Origin: Rhodoblastus acidophilus
Lineage (GTDB): Bacteria; Pseudomonadota; Alphaproteobacteria; Rhizobiales; Beijerinckiaceae
NCBI RefSeq assembly: GCF_900187365.1
Contig: NZ_FYDG01000001.1
Span: forward strand, 248,001 to 312,000
Length of the DNA: 64,000 nucleotides
Reading direction: 5' to 3'
Positions 45,942 to 54,248 of the stretch are shown here, piece by piece. The notes beneath the pieces are model-generated. The model saw nothing but the letters and a program-made list of their open reading frames with translations, was not told the DNA's origin and did no database searches. The translations under genes were made by a program, and so were the position numbers. Position 1 is the stretch's first letter. Each line of letters begins with the position of its first letter.

Positions 45942-46302
45942 GCCCACCCTCGCAGCAAAAGTTCCCCGTTTCCGCGCGGCGGGCCGCCGCGCGAATTGCA
46001 GATGTCATGATCAAGGTTTCCGAGAGGCGGCAAAGCCGCGGTTCCGATGCTGACAGACTGCCAAGCTCAACGCCATGCCGCAAAGCAAACCGTGCTTTTT
46101 AGAAATTTTCTAAAATAGACAAGGCTCGGAACAGGCGCGGTCGGACGTCCTCCGCATCGGCCCGCCCTTGCATGGCCCCGGAGAACTGACTAGAGGAAAC
46201 GCGTCAGCGGCGCCTTGGCTGCGCGACGCGCGCGGTCCTGGGCCTGCGCCCGGCCACCAAGTTCTGACGCGCCCGCGGGAACGAACGGTGTGACGATTCG
46301 AG
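45942..46302. other. Divergent intergenic region between the iron operon and cbiZ
   Basis: The 361-base interval contains the Irr box at 46097-46115 inside a short AT-rich stretch. The right-hand 180 bases before cbiZ are GC-rich with no recognisable riboswitch or gene. Confidence 0.5.
46097..46115. promoter_or_regulatory. Irr box (iron control element)
   Basis: TTTTAGAAATTTTCTAAAA is a perfect palindrome around one central base and contains TTTAGAA-n3-TTCTAAA, the known Irr-binding ICE motif of Hyphomicrobiales. Irr accumulates under low iron. The site lies 156 bases before the first gene of the leftward iron operon and 188 bases before cbiZ on the other side. Confidence 0.88.
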
Positions 46303-46986
46303 ATGACTGACGTTGGAGAAACGGTCGAAGCCGCGCCTTTCGACTACGCCTGCGCCCCGCCCTTGCTGATCGCGCGTTTTCCGGCCCCGCGCCGCACGCT
46401 GGGCTGGTCGATGCTGCATCCCGGCTTCGCCACCGTCCGCGACGTGGTTTGGCTGGAGGTGCGCAACAGCGATCTCGGCCTCGATGTCGACGCCCATGCG
46501 TTTCTGCGGGCGCGTCTGGCGCAAGCCGGTCAAGGCGATGCGCTCGCCTTCATGACCTCCCGCGACATTCGGCGGCACCATTTTCGCCAAAGCCGCGTCG
46601 AAGGGATCGAGGCGGCGTGCCTGACCACCGTCGGCTTGTCCAATGGCGAACGCGTCGGCGCGCGAAAACAGCCGCCCGCGCTGGCAGGAACGATCAACAC
46701 GCTGGTCCATGTGTCGCAACGCCTGAGCGACGGCGCGCTGGTTGAAGCCTTGTCCATCGCCGTGCAAGCGCGAACGGCGGCGATCCTCGACACAAGGCCT
46801 GCAAGCGCGGAAAAGCCCGTCACCGGCACAGGCACCGATTGCCTTGTCATCGCCGCGCCCTGCAACGGAACGCCACTGTGCTGCGCGGGGCTGCATACGG
46901 CTGTGGGCGAAGCGATCGGCGGCGCGGTCTATGAGGCCACCAGCGCAGGCGCGCGGGAATGGAACGCCGAATTCGGGATCGGCTGA
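46303..46986 (+). CDS. cbiZ: Adenosylcobinamide amidohydrolase (CbiZ family)
   Basis: The 227-residue protein has WSMLHPGFATVRDVVWLEV, the conserved CbiZ segment. AFMTSRDIRRHHF, CLTTVGLSNGERVG, GTINTLVHV and TGTGTDCLVIAAP are also typical, as is the C-terminal LHTAVGEAIGGAVYEA. CbiZ cuts the aminopropanol side chain of imported adenosylpseudocobalamin or adenosylcobinamide so the corrinoid can be rebuilt with the cell's own lower ligand. It lies just upstream of a B12 riboswitch and a corrinoid ABC importer, which fits a salvage and remodelling role. Confidence 0.92.
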   Translation: MTDVGETVEAAPFDYACAPPLLIARFPAPRRTLGWSMLHPGFATVRDVVWLEVRNSDLGLDVDAHAFLRARLAQAGQGDALAFMTSRDIRRHHFRQSRVEGIEAACLTTVGLSNGERVGARKQPPALAGTINTLVHVSQRLSDGALVEALSIAVQARTAAILDTRPASAEKPVTGTGTDCLVIAAPCNGTPLCCAGLHTAVGEAIGGAVYEATSAGAREWNAEFGIG

Positions 46987-47050
46987 GCGCGCCGCGCTCG
47001 CAAATCGGCGCTTGCTTCGCCGGAAGGTCACGACTAGTAAGCGCATGTCA

Positions 47051-47236
47051 TCGGTGCCCCGGGTCAAGCCGGGGTGAAACGGGAATGCGGTCAGGACAAA
47101 TCTCCGAACAGGAGAAAAGTCCAAAACCGCAGCTGCCCCCGCAACTGTAGGCGACTTTCCTTCCGCCCTTACGCCACTGGAAGCCTTGGCTTCCGGGAAG
47201 GCGGCGGAAGACGGGTCGCGAGCCAGGAGACCGGCC
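47051..47236 (+). ncRNA. Cobalamin (AdoCbl) riboswitch upstream of btuCDF
   Basis: All landmark elements are in order: GGTGCCCC, GGGTGAAACGGGAA, the B12 box GCAGCTGCCCCCGCAACTG (47131-47149), GCCACTGG (47172-47179), the GGGAAGGCGGC stretch and the closing GCGAGCCAGGAGACCGGCC. It precedes a short ORF and the corrinoid ABC transporter genes. It should shut them off when adenosylcobalamin is abundant. Confidence 0.97.
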
Positions 47237-47283
47237 GATGCACAGCATAACCTAACGCCGTCGGTGGGACGGCAGGAGGATCC

Positions 47284-47373
47284 ATGGCTACGCTCTCCAA
47301 GCGTCGCGCCGCCGTGCTGGCGGGCGGCTCGCTGCATTCTGTTTTGGCGCGAACGACGACCGTCGCGCCATGA
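47284..47373 (+). CDS. 29-residue leader ORF coupled to btuC
   Basis: A short frame, MATLSKRRAAVLAGGSLHS to TTTVAP, has a near-perfect AGGAGG-type site (GGCAGGAGGATCC) directly before its ATG. Its TGA overlaps the btuC start as ATGA. btuC has no good ribosome site of its own, so translation of this peptide probably feeds ribosomes to btuC. In that case the riboswitch could act by masking the leader's ribosome site. The basic start and hydrophobic middle look like a truncated signal peptide, so it may be the remnant of a lost first gene. Confidence 0.6.
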   Translation: MATLSKRRAAVLAGGSLHSVLARTTTVAP

Positions 47374-48416
47374 GCGCGACGACAGGCGCGCCCCCCGCGA
47401 CCGACCGCGCGGGACTGGGGCGGGCGCTGATCTCACCTGCGCTGGCGGGTCTGGTCGCCGTGCTGACGCTGGCTTCGCTGAGCGTCGGCGCCGCAAAACT
47501 CCCCGTGAGCGCGGTAGTGGACGCCCTGTTCGGCGCGGGGAGCGAGGCGCATCGCGTGATCGTTCAGGACATCCGCCTGCCGCGCACGCTGCTCGCCGCG
47601 ACCATCGGGGCGATGCACGGCCTGTCGGGCGCCGCCCTGCAAGGCCTGTTGCGCAATCCGCTGGCGGCGCCCTCGCTGTTCGGCGCGCCGCAGGCCGCCG
47701 CCTTCGGCGCGGTGCTGGCTATAGCGACGGGACTCGGCGACGCCTTGTCCTTCGCCTTGCCGCTGTCGGCGATCCTGATGGCGTTTCTGTCCGCCTGCAT
47801 CCTGGTCGCGATCGTCGGGCGCGAGTCGAACCTGCTGCTGCTGATTCTGGCGGGGCTGGCGCTGTCCAGCCTCGCCGGCGCCGCCACCGCGCTCGCGCTC
47901 AATCTGGCGTCCAACCCGTTCGCGGCGCTCGAAATTTCATTCTGGCTGCTCGGCTCGCTCGATGACCGCAGCTTTCGCCATGTGCTGCTGGCCTGGCCGT
48001 TCATGGCCTGCGGCGCCTGGCTGCTGTGGGCGCGGCGCGACGCCTTTCGCGTGCTGAGCCTGGGCGAGGAGGCGGCGCAAAGCCTCGGCGTCAACGTGAC
48101 GGCGCTGCGGCTCCAGGTCATTCTCGGCGTCGCGCTCGGCGTCGGCGCCTCGGTCGCGGTCTCCGGCACGATCGGCTTCATCGGCCTGGTGGCGCCGCAT
48201 CTGATGCGGCCGCTGGTCGGGCACGATCCGGGCCGGCTGCTGGCGCCCAGCGCGCTGGCCGGCGCGGCGCTGCTGCTGGCGGCCGACATCGCCGTGCGCC
48301 TCATTCCCTCCAGCTCCTCGATCAAGGTCGGCGTGATGACGGCGCTGATCGGCGTGCCGTTCTTTCTTTACCTGGTGTTCCGCGAACGCCTCAGACTGGG
48401 AGGCGCGACGGCATGA
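47370..48416 (+). CDS. btuC: Corrinoid ABC transporter permease (FecCD/BtuC family)
   Basis: The 348-residue protein has about ten membrane helices. It carries the FecCD hallmarks RLPRTLLAATIGAMHGLSGAALQGLLRNPLAAPSLFG, GSLDDRSF, VSGTIGFIGLVAPHLMRPLVGHD and FFLYLVFRERLRLG. The family imports ferric siderophores or cobalamin. The upstream B12 riboswitch and the neighbouring cob genes favour corrinoids. It begins within the stop of the leader ORF and ends overlapping the ATPase start by four bases. Confidence 0.92.
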   Translation: MSATTGAPPATDRAGLGRALISPALAGLVAVLTLASLSVGAAKLPVSAVVDALFGAGSEAHRVIVQDIRLPRTLLAATIGAMHGLSGAALQGLLRNPLAAPSLFGAPQAAAFGAVLAIATGLGDALSFALPLSAILMAFLSACILVAIVGRESNLLLLILAGLALSSLAGAATALALNLASNPFAALEISFWLLGSLDDRSFRHVLLAWPFMACGAWLLWARRDAFRVLSLGEEAAQSLGVNVTALRLQVILGVALGVGASVAVSGTIGFIGLVAPHLMRPLVGHDPGRLLAPSALAGAALLLAADIAVRLIPSSSSIKVGVMTALIGVPFFLYLVFRERLRLGGATA

Positions 48417-49192
48417 CGAGCGGGAATTTCGAGGTTTGCAATCTCCATGTCCGCCTCGGCGGCCGAAACGTGTTGCGCGAGATTTCCTTCAGCGCGCAAG
48501 CCGGCGCGCTGATCGCGCTGGTCGGTCCCAGCGGCGCCGGCAAAACCACTTTGTTGCGGGCGCTGGCGGGCCTGATTCCCAGCGAAGGCGGCATCGTCAT
48601 GGCCGGCGAGAATCTCCGCGCGCTGTCGGTCGCGCAGCGCGCCCAAAAACTCGCCTATGTGCCGCAGGACGATGCGGTGCATTGGCCGCTGCCGGTCCGC
48701 GACGTCGTGGCGCTGGGACGCTATCCGCATGGCGCGACGCGCCCCGGCCGACTGCGTCCGCGCGATGTCGAGGCCATTGCGCGGGCGCTCGACGCGGTCG
48801 ATCTCGGCGACATGGCGGAGCGGGCGGTCACGCAGCTTTCGGGCGGCGAGCGTCGCCGGGTGGCGGTGGCGCGCGCGCTGGCGACGGAAGCGCCGGTTTT
48901 GTTCGCCGACGAGCCGACGGCTTCGGTCGATCCGCACTACCAGCTTTCGATCATGACCCTGTTGCGGCGGCAGGCCCGGCAGGGCGCGCTGGTCTTCGTG
49001 GTGACGCACGATCTCGGCGCCGCCGCGCGCTTCGCCGACCGCGTGCTGATGCTGCGCGCCGGCCGTCTGGAAGAAGCGGGGGCGCCGCGCGATGTGCTCG
49101 CGCCCGCCCAGCTCGCGGAGGTGTTCGCCATCGACGCGTTTCGCTGCGATCACGCCAGCGAGCCGGTCATCGTGCCCTGGGCCGCGCGATGA
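48413..49192 (+). CDS. btuD: Corrinoid ABC transporter ATP-binding protein (BtuD-like)
   Basis: The 259-residue protein has a Walker A (GPSGAGKTTLLRALAG) and Q-loop (YVPQDDAVHWPL). The signature is QLSGGERRRVAVARAL, followed by Walker B (VLFADEPTASVD) and the switch His (VVTHDLGAAARF). It drives BtuC-mediated import through the inner membrane. Start and stop both overlap neighbours (ATGA with btuC, four bases with btuF). Confidence 0.93.
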   Translation: MTSGNFEVCNLHVRLGGRNVLREISFSAQAGALIALVGPSGAGKTTLLRALAGLIPSEGGIVMAGENLRALSVAQRAQKLAYVPQDDAVHWPLPVRDVVALGRYPHGATRPGRLRPRDVEAIARALDAVDLGDMAERAVTQLSGGERRRVAVARALATEAPVLFADEPTASVDPHYQLSIMTLLRRQARQGALVFVVTHDLGAAARFADRVLMLRAGRLEEAGAPRDVLAPAQLAEVFAIDAFRCDHASEPVIVPWAAR

Positions 49193-50022
49193 ATGTTTTC
49201 GGGCGGCTCGCCGCGGCGGCGGCGCTGGCGTGTTTTGCGCCCTGCGCCTGGAGCGCGCCGGCGCGCATCGCCTCGATCAACATGTGTACGGATCAACTCC
49301 TGCTGGCGCTGGCTGATCCCGAGCAGATCGCGGGTTTGGGGCCTTATGCCCGCGATCCGCAGATGTCGTGGCTGGCCGAGCAAGCGAAAAACTATCCGCG
49401 CCTGAGCGGCGAGGCCGAAGACCTGATCGCCTTGAATCCGGATCTGGCGCTGGCCGGCAAATATGGCAAGAAGGCCACGCGCGATCTGCTGCAGGACCAT
49501 GGCGTGAAGATCGCGGAATTCGACGTTCCCCGCAGCATCGAAGATGTGAAGACTCAAGTCCGCCGCGTCGGCGAGATCGTCGGGCATCCCGAGCGCGCCC
49601 GCGCGTTGAACGACAGCATCGACGCGGCGGCGGCGCGGGCGCGCGCCTCGGCGGCCGATGGGCGCATCCGCGTGCTCGCCGTGTCGCGCAGGGGCTGGGT
49701 CGCTGGGAGCAACGGTCTGTTGTCATCGCTGCTGGCGACCGTCGGCCTCGCCAATTCGGCATCGGACCTCGGATTGAGAAGCGGCGGCTTCGTCACGCTG
49801 GAAACCGTGATCGCGACCGAACCCGATTTGATCCTGGTGGCGGAATCGTCGCCACGCGCCGAGGACCAGGGCAAGGCGATGCTGCTGCATCCCGCGCTCG
49901 ACCGCCGCTATCCGCCGGCGCGCCGCATTGTCATTCCCGAAGCCCTGACCATGTGCGGCGGGCCGATGCTGCCCGCCGCGCTGGATCGCCTGTCGGACGC
50001 CATCGGGCGGGCGTCGCGCTGA
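49189..50022 (+). CDS. btuF: Periplasmic corrinoid-binding protein (BtuF-like)
   Basis: The 277-residue protein has a signal (RLAAAAALACFAPCAWSAP). RIASINMCTDQLLLALADPEQIAGL and the mid-protein helix with DLLQDHGVKI fit the type III (BtuF/FhuD-like) periplasmic-binding fold. VIATEPDLILVAES and the final MCGGPMLPAALDRL also match. It captures corrinoids and delivers them to BtuCD. No outer membrane BtuB gene is linked. Confidence 0.9.
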   Translation: MNVFGRLAAAAALACFAPCAWSAPARIASINMCTDQLLLALADPEQIAGLGPYARDPQMSWLAEQAKNYPRLSGEAEDLIALNPDLALAGKYGKKATRDLLQDHGVKIAEFDVPRSIEDVKTQVRRVGEIVGHPERARALNDSIDAAAARARASAADGRIRVLAVSRRGWVAGSNGLLSSLLATVGLANSASDLGLRSGGFVTLETVIATEPDLILVAESSPRAEDQGKAMLLHPALDRRYPPARRIVIPEALTMCGGPMLPAALDRLSDAIGRASR

Positions 50023-50346
50023 TCAATCGGCGGCGTTCTTGACGCGCTCCGGGTCCTGCTCGCAGCCCTTCCAGAACACGGGACGCTCCAGCCAGCGCTG
50101 GATGAAATTCCACGCCCGCTTGTAGCCGTTGTGCGGCAGCGTGCAGGCGGTGCAATCCTTGCGCTTGACGCCGTTGCGGTCGACGAAGACCTTGTAGGGG
50201 CCGGGACATTCCAGCGCGCTGAGCGGGCAATAGCAGAACAGGCAGTTGAACTCGCGCTCCACGCCGGGATGGCAGGGCATGAACGGACAGGCCGAATTGG
50301 TGAAGCCCATATAGGCTGTGTTGCTGGTCGTATCCTTGGGCTGCAT
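50023..50346 (-). CDS. Cysteine-rich small-domain protein of the cobalamin cluster
   Basis: The 107-residue protein has nine cysteines, mostly in CPFMPCHPG, NCLFCYCPL, ECPG, DCTACTLPH and KGCEQDP. It matches what I know as the cysteine-rich small domain (COG2158-type), often encoded beside cob/cbi genes. It should bind zinc or an Fe-S cluster. No catalytic role is established. The CLFCYC motif and the GYKRAWNFI helix are conserved features. It is convergent with btuF (stops adjacent) and lies 26 bases after cobB in the same direction. Confidence 0.8.
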   Translation of the reverse strand: MQPKDTTSNTAYMGFTNSACPFMPCHPGVEREFNCLFCYCPLSALECPGPYKVFVDRNGVKRKDCTACTLPHNGYKRAWNFIQRWLERPVFWKGCEQDPERVKNAAD

Positions 50347-50372
50347 GCGCTTCCTTCCATGACAAATTCGGT

Positions 50373-51785
50373 TTATCCGACCCGGCGCGCGACGGGTGCG
50401 CGCCGCCGCGTCTCGACCACGCGCATCCGCGCCACGAGGCGCGCGGCGCGTTCGGGTTCTTGCGCCAGGGGAATGTGAAGATAGCTGGCGACGAGACCGC
50501 GCTCGGCATGGCCGGCGCGGATCGCGGGATCACCGTCGCGGGCGCCGCGCAACAGCCAGGCCGGCGACGGCGGCGCGCTCGCGCGATCCCACACGCTGTA
50601 ATGAAATTCATGGCCGCGCAGCGTGTCGCCGACGCCCGCCAGCGGCGTATCGGCCAGCGCCGTCGCCTGACGGTAGCCCAGCGCGGCCAGCCGGTCGGTC
50701 ATCCGCACGGTTCCCGGAATTAACCCGGCCATGCGATGCAGCACGCCCTCGGCGTCGATCAACGCTTCGGTCAAAACCATGAAGCCGCCGCACTCGGCGA
50801 CGATGGGCGCGCCTGCATCTTGCAAGGCGTGGAGGTCGCGCCACAGCGCCGTGTTGGCGGCGAGTTCGCGGGCGTAGAGTTCGGGATAGCCGCCGCCAAA
50901 AAACGCCGCCGACGCGCCCTGCGGAAGCGTCTCGCCCGCGACGGGGCTGAAGCGGATGACGCGCGCCCCCGCGGCGGACAGGAGGTCGATGTCGTCCTGG
51001 TAATAGAAGGAGAACGCCGCGTCGGACGCCAGAGCGAGGATCGGGCCGTCCTGTTGCGCGCGACGCGCCGGGGCGGCGCGCGGCTTTGGCAGGGACGGCG
51101 CCGCCCGCGCGATTTCGAGCAGGGCGTCAAGATCGAAATTTTCCTTCACCGCCTCTGCCGCCCGCGTAAGCGTCGTCGCGTTGTCGCCGCGATGCGCCGC
51201 CTGATCCAGCCCGAGATGCCGCTCGGGGATGGCGAAATCCGGCAGGCGCGGCAGCCAGCCGAGCGTCGGAAGGCCGGTGGCGGCGGCGATGGCGGCAGCG
51301 CACCCCCTCGCATGACCTTCCGATCCCGCGAAATTCAGCGCCAGCGCCGCAACCGGTTTGTCCGGGTCGAAACGCGAAAACCCGAGCGCCGTGGCGGCTG
51401 CGCTGCGCGCCGCGCCGGAAATGTCGAGGACCAGCAGCACGGGCGCGTCGAGCGCGCGCGCGATCGCCGCGGTCGAGCCCTGGTCGCTGTCGAAACCGGC
51501 GCCGTCGAACAGGCCCATCACGCCTTCGATCACCGCGATATCGGCATCCGCGCAGGCTCGCGCGAAACTGTCGCGCATGGCGGTTTCGCCGAGCATCCAG
51601 ACGTCGAGATTGCGGCAGGGCCGCCCCGCCGCCGCGCCCAGCCAGCCGGGGTCGATATAATCCGGGCCGCATTTGAACGGCTGCGCGACCAGGCCGCGCC
51701 GGCGCAGCGCGCCGATCAATCCGGCGGTGAGCAGGGTCTTGCCAGACCCCGATCCGGCGCCGGCGATGACGATCCGCGCCGTCAT
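50373..51785 (-). CDS. cobB: Cobyrinic acid (hydrogenobyrinic acid) a,c-diamide synthase
   Basis: The 470-residue protein has an N-terminal ATP-binding domain (IVIAGAGSGSGKTLLTAGLIGAL, FKCGPDYIDPGW, VIEGVMGLFDG). A class-I glutamine amidotransferase domain follows, with the nucleophile in VAECGGFMVLTEALID and the catalytic His in RGHEFHYS. It amidates side chains a and c of the corrin ring using glutamine and ATP. The start overlaps the cobF stop by four bases. An open frame extends upstream but belongs to cobF in another register. Confidence 0.95.
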   Translation of the reverse strand: MTARIVIAGAGSGSGKTLLTAGLIGALRRRGLVAQPFKCGPDYIDPGWLGAAAGRPCRNLDVWMLGETAMRDSFARACADADIAVIEGVMGLFDGAGFDSDQGSTAAIARALDAPVLLVLDISGAARSAAATALGFSRFDPDKPVAALALNFAGSEGHARGCAAAIAAATGLPTLGWLPRLPDFAIPERHLGLDQAAHRGDNATTLTRAAEAVKENFDLDALLEIARAAPSLPKPRAAPARRAQQDGPILALASDAAFSFYYQDDIDLLSAAGARVIRFSPVAGETLPQGASAAFFGGGYPELYARELAANTALWRDLHALQDAGAPIVAECGGFMVLTEALIDAEGVLHRMAGLIPGTVRMTDRLAALGYRQATALADTPLAGVGDTLRGHEFHYSVWDRASAPPSPAWLLRGARDGDPAIRAGHAERGLVASYLHIPLAQEPERAARLVARMRVVETRRRAPVARRVG

Positions 51786-52561
51786 GACGCGGGCGCCGTC
51801 GCCGCGCCGCGCCGCAGCAGGTAGATGTCGAGAATCCAGCCGTGACGCTCTTTCTCGCGGCGCACGGTCTCGGCCAAGGCCGGGCCGATGTCCGCCAGCG
51901 GGCCGGACCTGAGAACCTCGTGCTCCGTCCCGAGATAGGCGCCCCAATAAATATGAAAATCTTCCGGATCGATGCGGGCGAAGGCGGCGTTGGAATCGAG
52001 CATGACCACGACGGAGTCGAAATTCTTGGCGCCGCCCGCCAGCAGCCGCCGCGCCGTGGTCACCAACAAATCGCCGCCGATCTCATGCAGGGAAATAGCG
52101 TGGCGCGCGGCCAGCAGGTTCAGGCTGCTGACGGCCGGCGTCACTTCGACCTCGAATTTTCCGGGGTGTTCCGCCTGAATCCGGCGCAGAATGGCGATGC
52201 TGCTGTCGTAGAACGCGGGGTCGCCCCAGACCAGCACGCCCCCGGTTTCGCCCTCGGCCAGATGCGTCTCGAACAGGGTGGAAAGAATCTCGGCCTTGCG
52301 CGCGTGCCAGTCGGCGACCACGTCGAGATAATCGTCCTGCGCCGGCGGGCGCGGCGGGCTTTCCGCCGTGATAATGCGATAGGCCCCGGGCCCGCGATAG
52401 AGATCGAGAATGCGCCGCCGCGCGTCGCCAAGCTCCGCCTTGCCGCGCCCCGGCTTGTCGAGAAGGAAGAACACATCGACCTTGCGCAACGTCGCAATCG
52501 CCTGCGCCGTCAAATATTTCAGCCCGCCCGGCCCCATGCCGATCAGAAAGATTTTTCTCAT
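51782..52561 (-). CDS. cobF: Precorrin-6A synthase (deacetylating)
   Basis: The 259-residue tetrapyrrole methylase begins MRKIFLIGMGPGGLKYLTAQAI. VLVWGDPAFYDSSIAIL and VTPAVSSLNLLAARHAISLHEIGGDLLVTT are the family binding regions. CobF adds the C1 methyl group and removes the acetyl fragment in the aerobic pathway. Its presence indicates oxygen-dependent B12 synthesis. It lies nine bases after cobQ and overlaps cobB. Confidence 0.95.
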   Translation of the reverse strand: MRKIFLIGMGPGGLKYLTAQAIATLRKVDVFFLLDKPGRGKAELGDARRRILDLYRGPGAYRIITAESPPRPPAQDDYLDVVADWHARKAEILSTLFETHLAEGETGGVLVWGDPAFYDSSIAILRRIQAEHPGKFEVEVTPAVSSLNLLAARHAISLHEIGGDLLVTTARRLLAGGAKNFDSVVVMLDSNAAFARIDPEDFHIYWGAYLGTEHEVLRSGPLADIGPALAETVRREKERHGWILDIYLLRRGAATAPAS

Positions 52562-52570
52562 GGCTGTTTC

Positions 52571-54148
52571 CTATCGCGCCAGCGCCAGCAGGGCGTCGAG
52601 ATCGAGATTGGCTTCGCAATGGTCGGCGAGCGCCTCCAGCGTCGCCTCGACGCGGGCCTCGAAATCGAGCTGCGACGTCTGCGCGCCGATCCGGCGCAGC
52701 CAGGCCGAACGAAAGGCGTCGCCGGCGAACAGGCCGTGGAGATAGGCGCCGGCGACGCGGCCGTCGGGCGAAACCGCGCCCTCCGGCGAAAAAACGCCGT
52801 CGCCATGATCCAGTTCGAGCCAGGGCCGCGCCAGGCCGGCGCCGGTGGTGCGCCCCATGTGCATCTCATAGCCGGAGACGCGCGCGCCGGTGAGGCGGTC
52901 GAAAGCGTCGATCTCCACCAGACGCTTTTCCCCCGACATTTCCGTTTCAATGTCGAGCAGGCCGAGCCCTTCCGTCTCGCCGGGCGCGCCCTCGAGTCCC
53001 TGCGGGTCGCGCACGACGCGTCCGAGAATCTGATAGCCGGCGCACAGGCCGATGACGCGGCCGCCCCGGCGCACATGGGCGCGCAGGTCGATGTCCCAGC
53101 CCTCGCGCCGGATGAGGTCGAGTTCGGCGCGCGTCGCCTTCGAGCCGGGAATGACGACGACATCGACATCGCCGGGAATGGGCGTTCCCGGCTGAATCCA
53201 TTTCAGATTGACGTCGGGCTCGGCGACCAGCGGATCGAGATCGTCAAAATTGGCGGCGCGCGTCAGCCGCAGCACGGCGATTTTCAGCCTGCCCCGGCTG
53301 CCGGCGGCGGCGCGCTCCAGCGCCAGCGAATCTTCCGCCGGCAGGCGCTCGGCGGCGGGGAACCAGCGCAGCACGCCGAGGAACGGCCAATTGGTGCGCG
53401 CCGTGATCGTCTTGCAGCCCGGCTCGAAAATGGAAAAGTCGCCGCGAAACTTGTTGATGATATAGCCGACGACGCGGGCGCGATCCGCCTCGTCGAGCAG
53501 CGCCCAGGAGCCGACCAGCGCCCCCATCGTCCCGCCGCGATCAATGTCGGACAGGAAGATGACGGGCAGGTCGGCTTCCTCGGCGAAGCGCATGTTGGTG
53601 ATGTCGGAGGCGCGCAAATAGGCTTCCGCGCCGCTGCCGGCGCCTTCCACGATCACCAGATCGGATTCGCGGGCGAGGCGCTCGAAGCTGTCGACCACCG
53701 CCGGCATCAGTTCGCGGCGCATGTGGTGATAGATCTTCGCGGGACAATTGCCGAGCACGCGCCCGCGCAGAACCACTTGCGCGCCAATGTCGGTTTGCGG
53801 CTTCAGCAGCACGGGATTCATGTGGATCGACGGTTTGGCGAAACAGGCGCGCGCCTGCAGCGCCTGGGCGCGTCCGATCTCGCCATGCGGCGGCCGGCCG
53901 TAGGGGCCGGGCGGCAGGTCGGAATTCGCGGCGACGGCGGCGTTGTTGCTCATGTTCTGCGCCTTGAACGGACGCACCGCCAGCCCGCGACGGGCATAGG
54001 CGCGGCACAGGCCCGCCACCACCATGCTCTTGCCGACGTCGGAGCTGGTGCCCTGGATCATCAGGCTTTTGGCCCGACGCGGAGCGGCGCTGGCGTGCGG
54101 CGTGTAGGCGATGCGGGAGATCAATTCGGCGACCTCGGGAGGCGTCAT
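52571..54148 (-). CDS. cobQ: Cobyric acid synthase
   Basis: The 525-residue protein has an ATPase-like domain (SLMIQGTSSDVGKSMVVAGLCRA, FKAQNMSNNAAV, GRAQALQARA, VIEGAGSGAEAYLRASDITNM). The glutamine amidotransferase domain has the nucleophile in VIGLCAGYQILGR and the His in SGYEMHMG. It amidates the corrin at positions b, d, e and g. GAGGA lies five bases before this ATG. A TTG four codons earlier is less likely. It heads cobQ-cobF-cobB. Confidence 0.96.
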   Translation of the reverse strand: MTPPEVAELISRIAYTPHASAAPRRAKSLMIQGTSSDVGKSMVVAGLCRAYARRGLAVRPFKAQNMSNNAAVAANSDLPPGPYGRPPHGEIGRAQALQARACFAKPSIHMNPVLLKPQTDIGAQVVLRGRVLGNCPAKIYHHMRRELMPAVVDSFERLARESDLVIVEGAGSGAEAYLRASDITNMRFAEEADLPVIFLSDIDRGGTMGALVGSWALLDEADRARVVGYIINKFRGDFSIFEPGCKTITARTNWPFLGVLRWFPAAERLPAEDSLALERAAAGSRGRLKIAVLRLTRAANFDDLDPLVAEPDVNLKWIQPGTPIPGDVDVVVIPGSKATRAELDLIRREGWDIDLRAHVRRGGRVIGLCAGYQILGRVVRDPQGLEGAPGETEGLGLLDIETEMSGEKRLVEIDAFDRLTGARVSGYEMHMGRTTGAGLARPWLELDHGDGVFSPEGAVSPDGRVAGAYLHGLFAGDAFRSAWLRRIGAQTSQLDFEARVEATLEALADHCEANLDLDALLALAR

Positions 54149-54248
54149 GTTTTTCCTCAATTCGGCAAGCGCCCGCGCGCCGCGGATGGGCGTGGAGCGG
54201 GCTTGGAAGCGATTGACTTCAGGGGGAGGCGGGCTTTACCAAGGCCGC

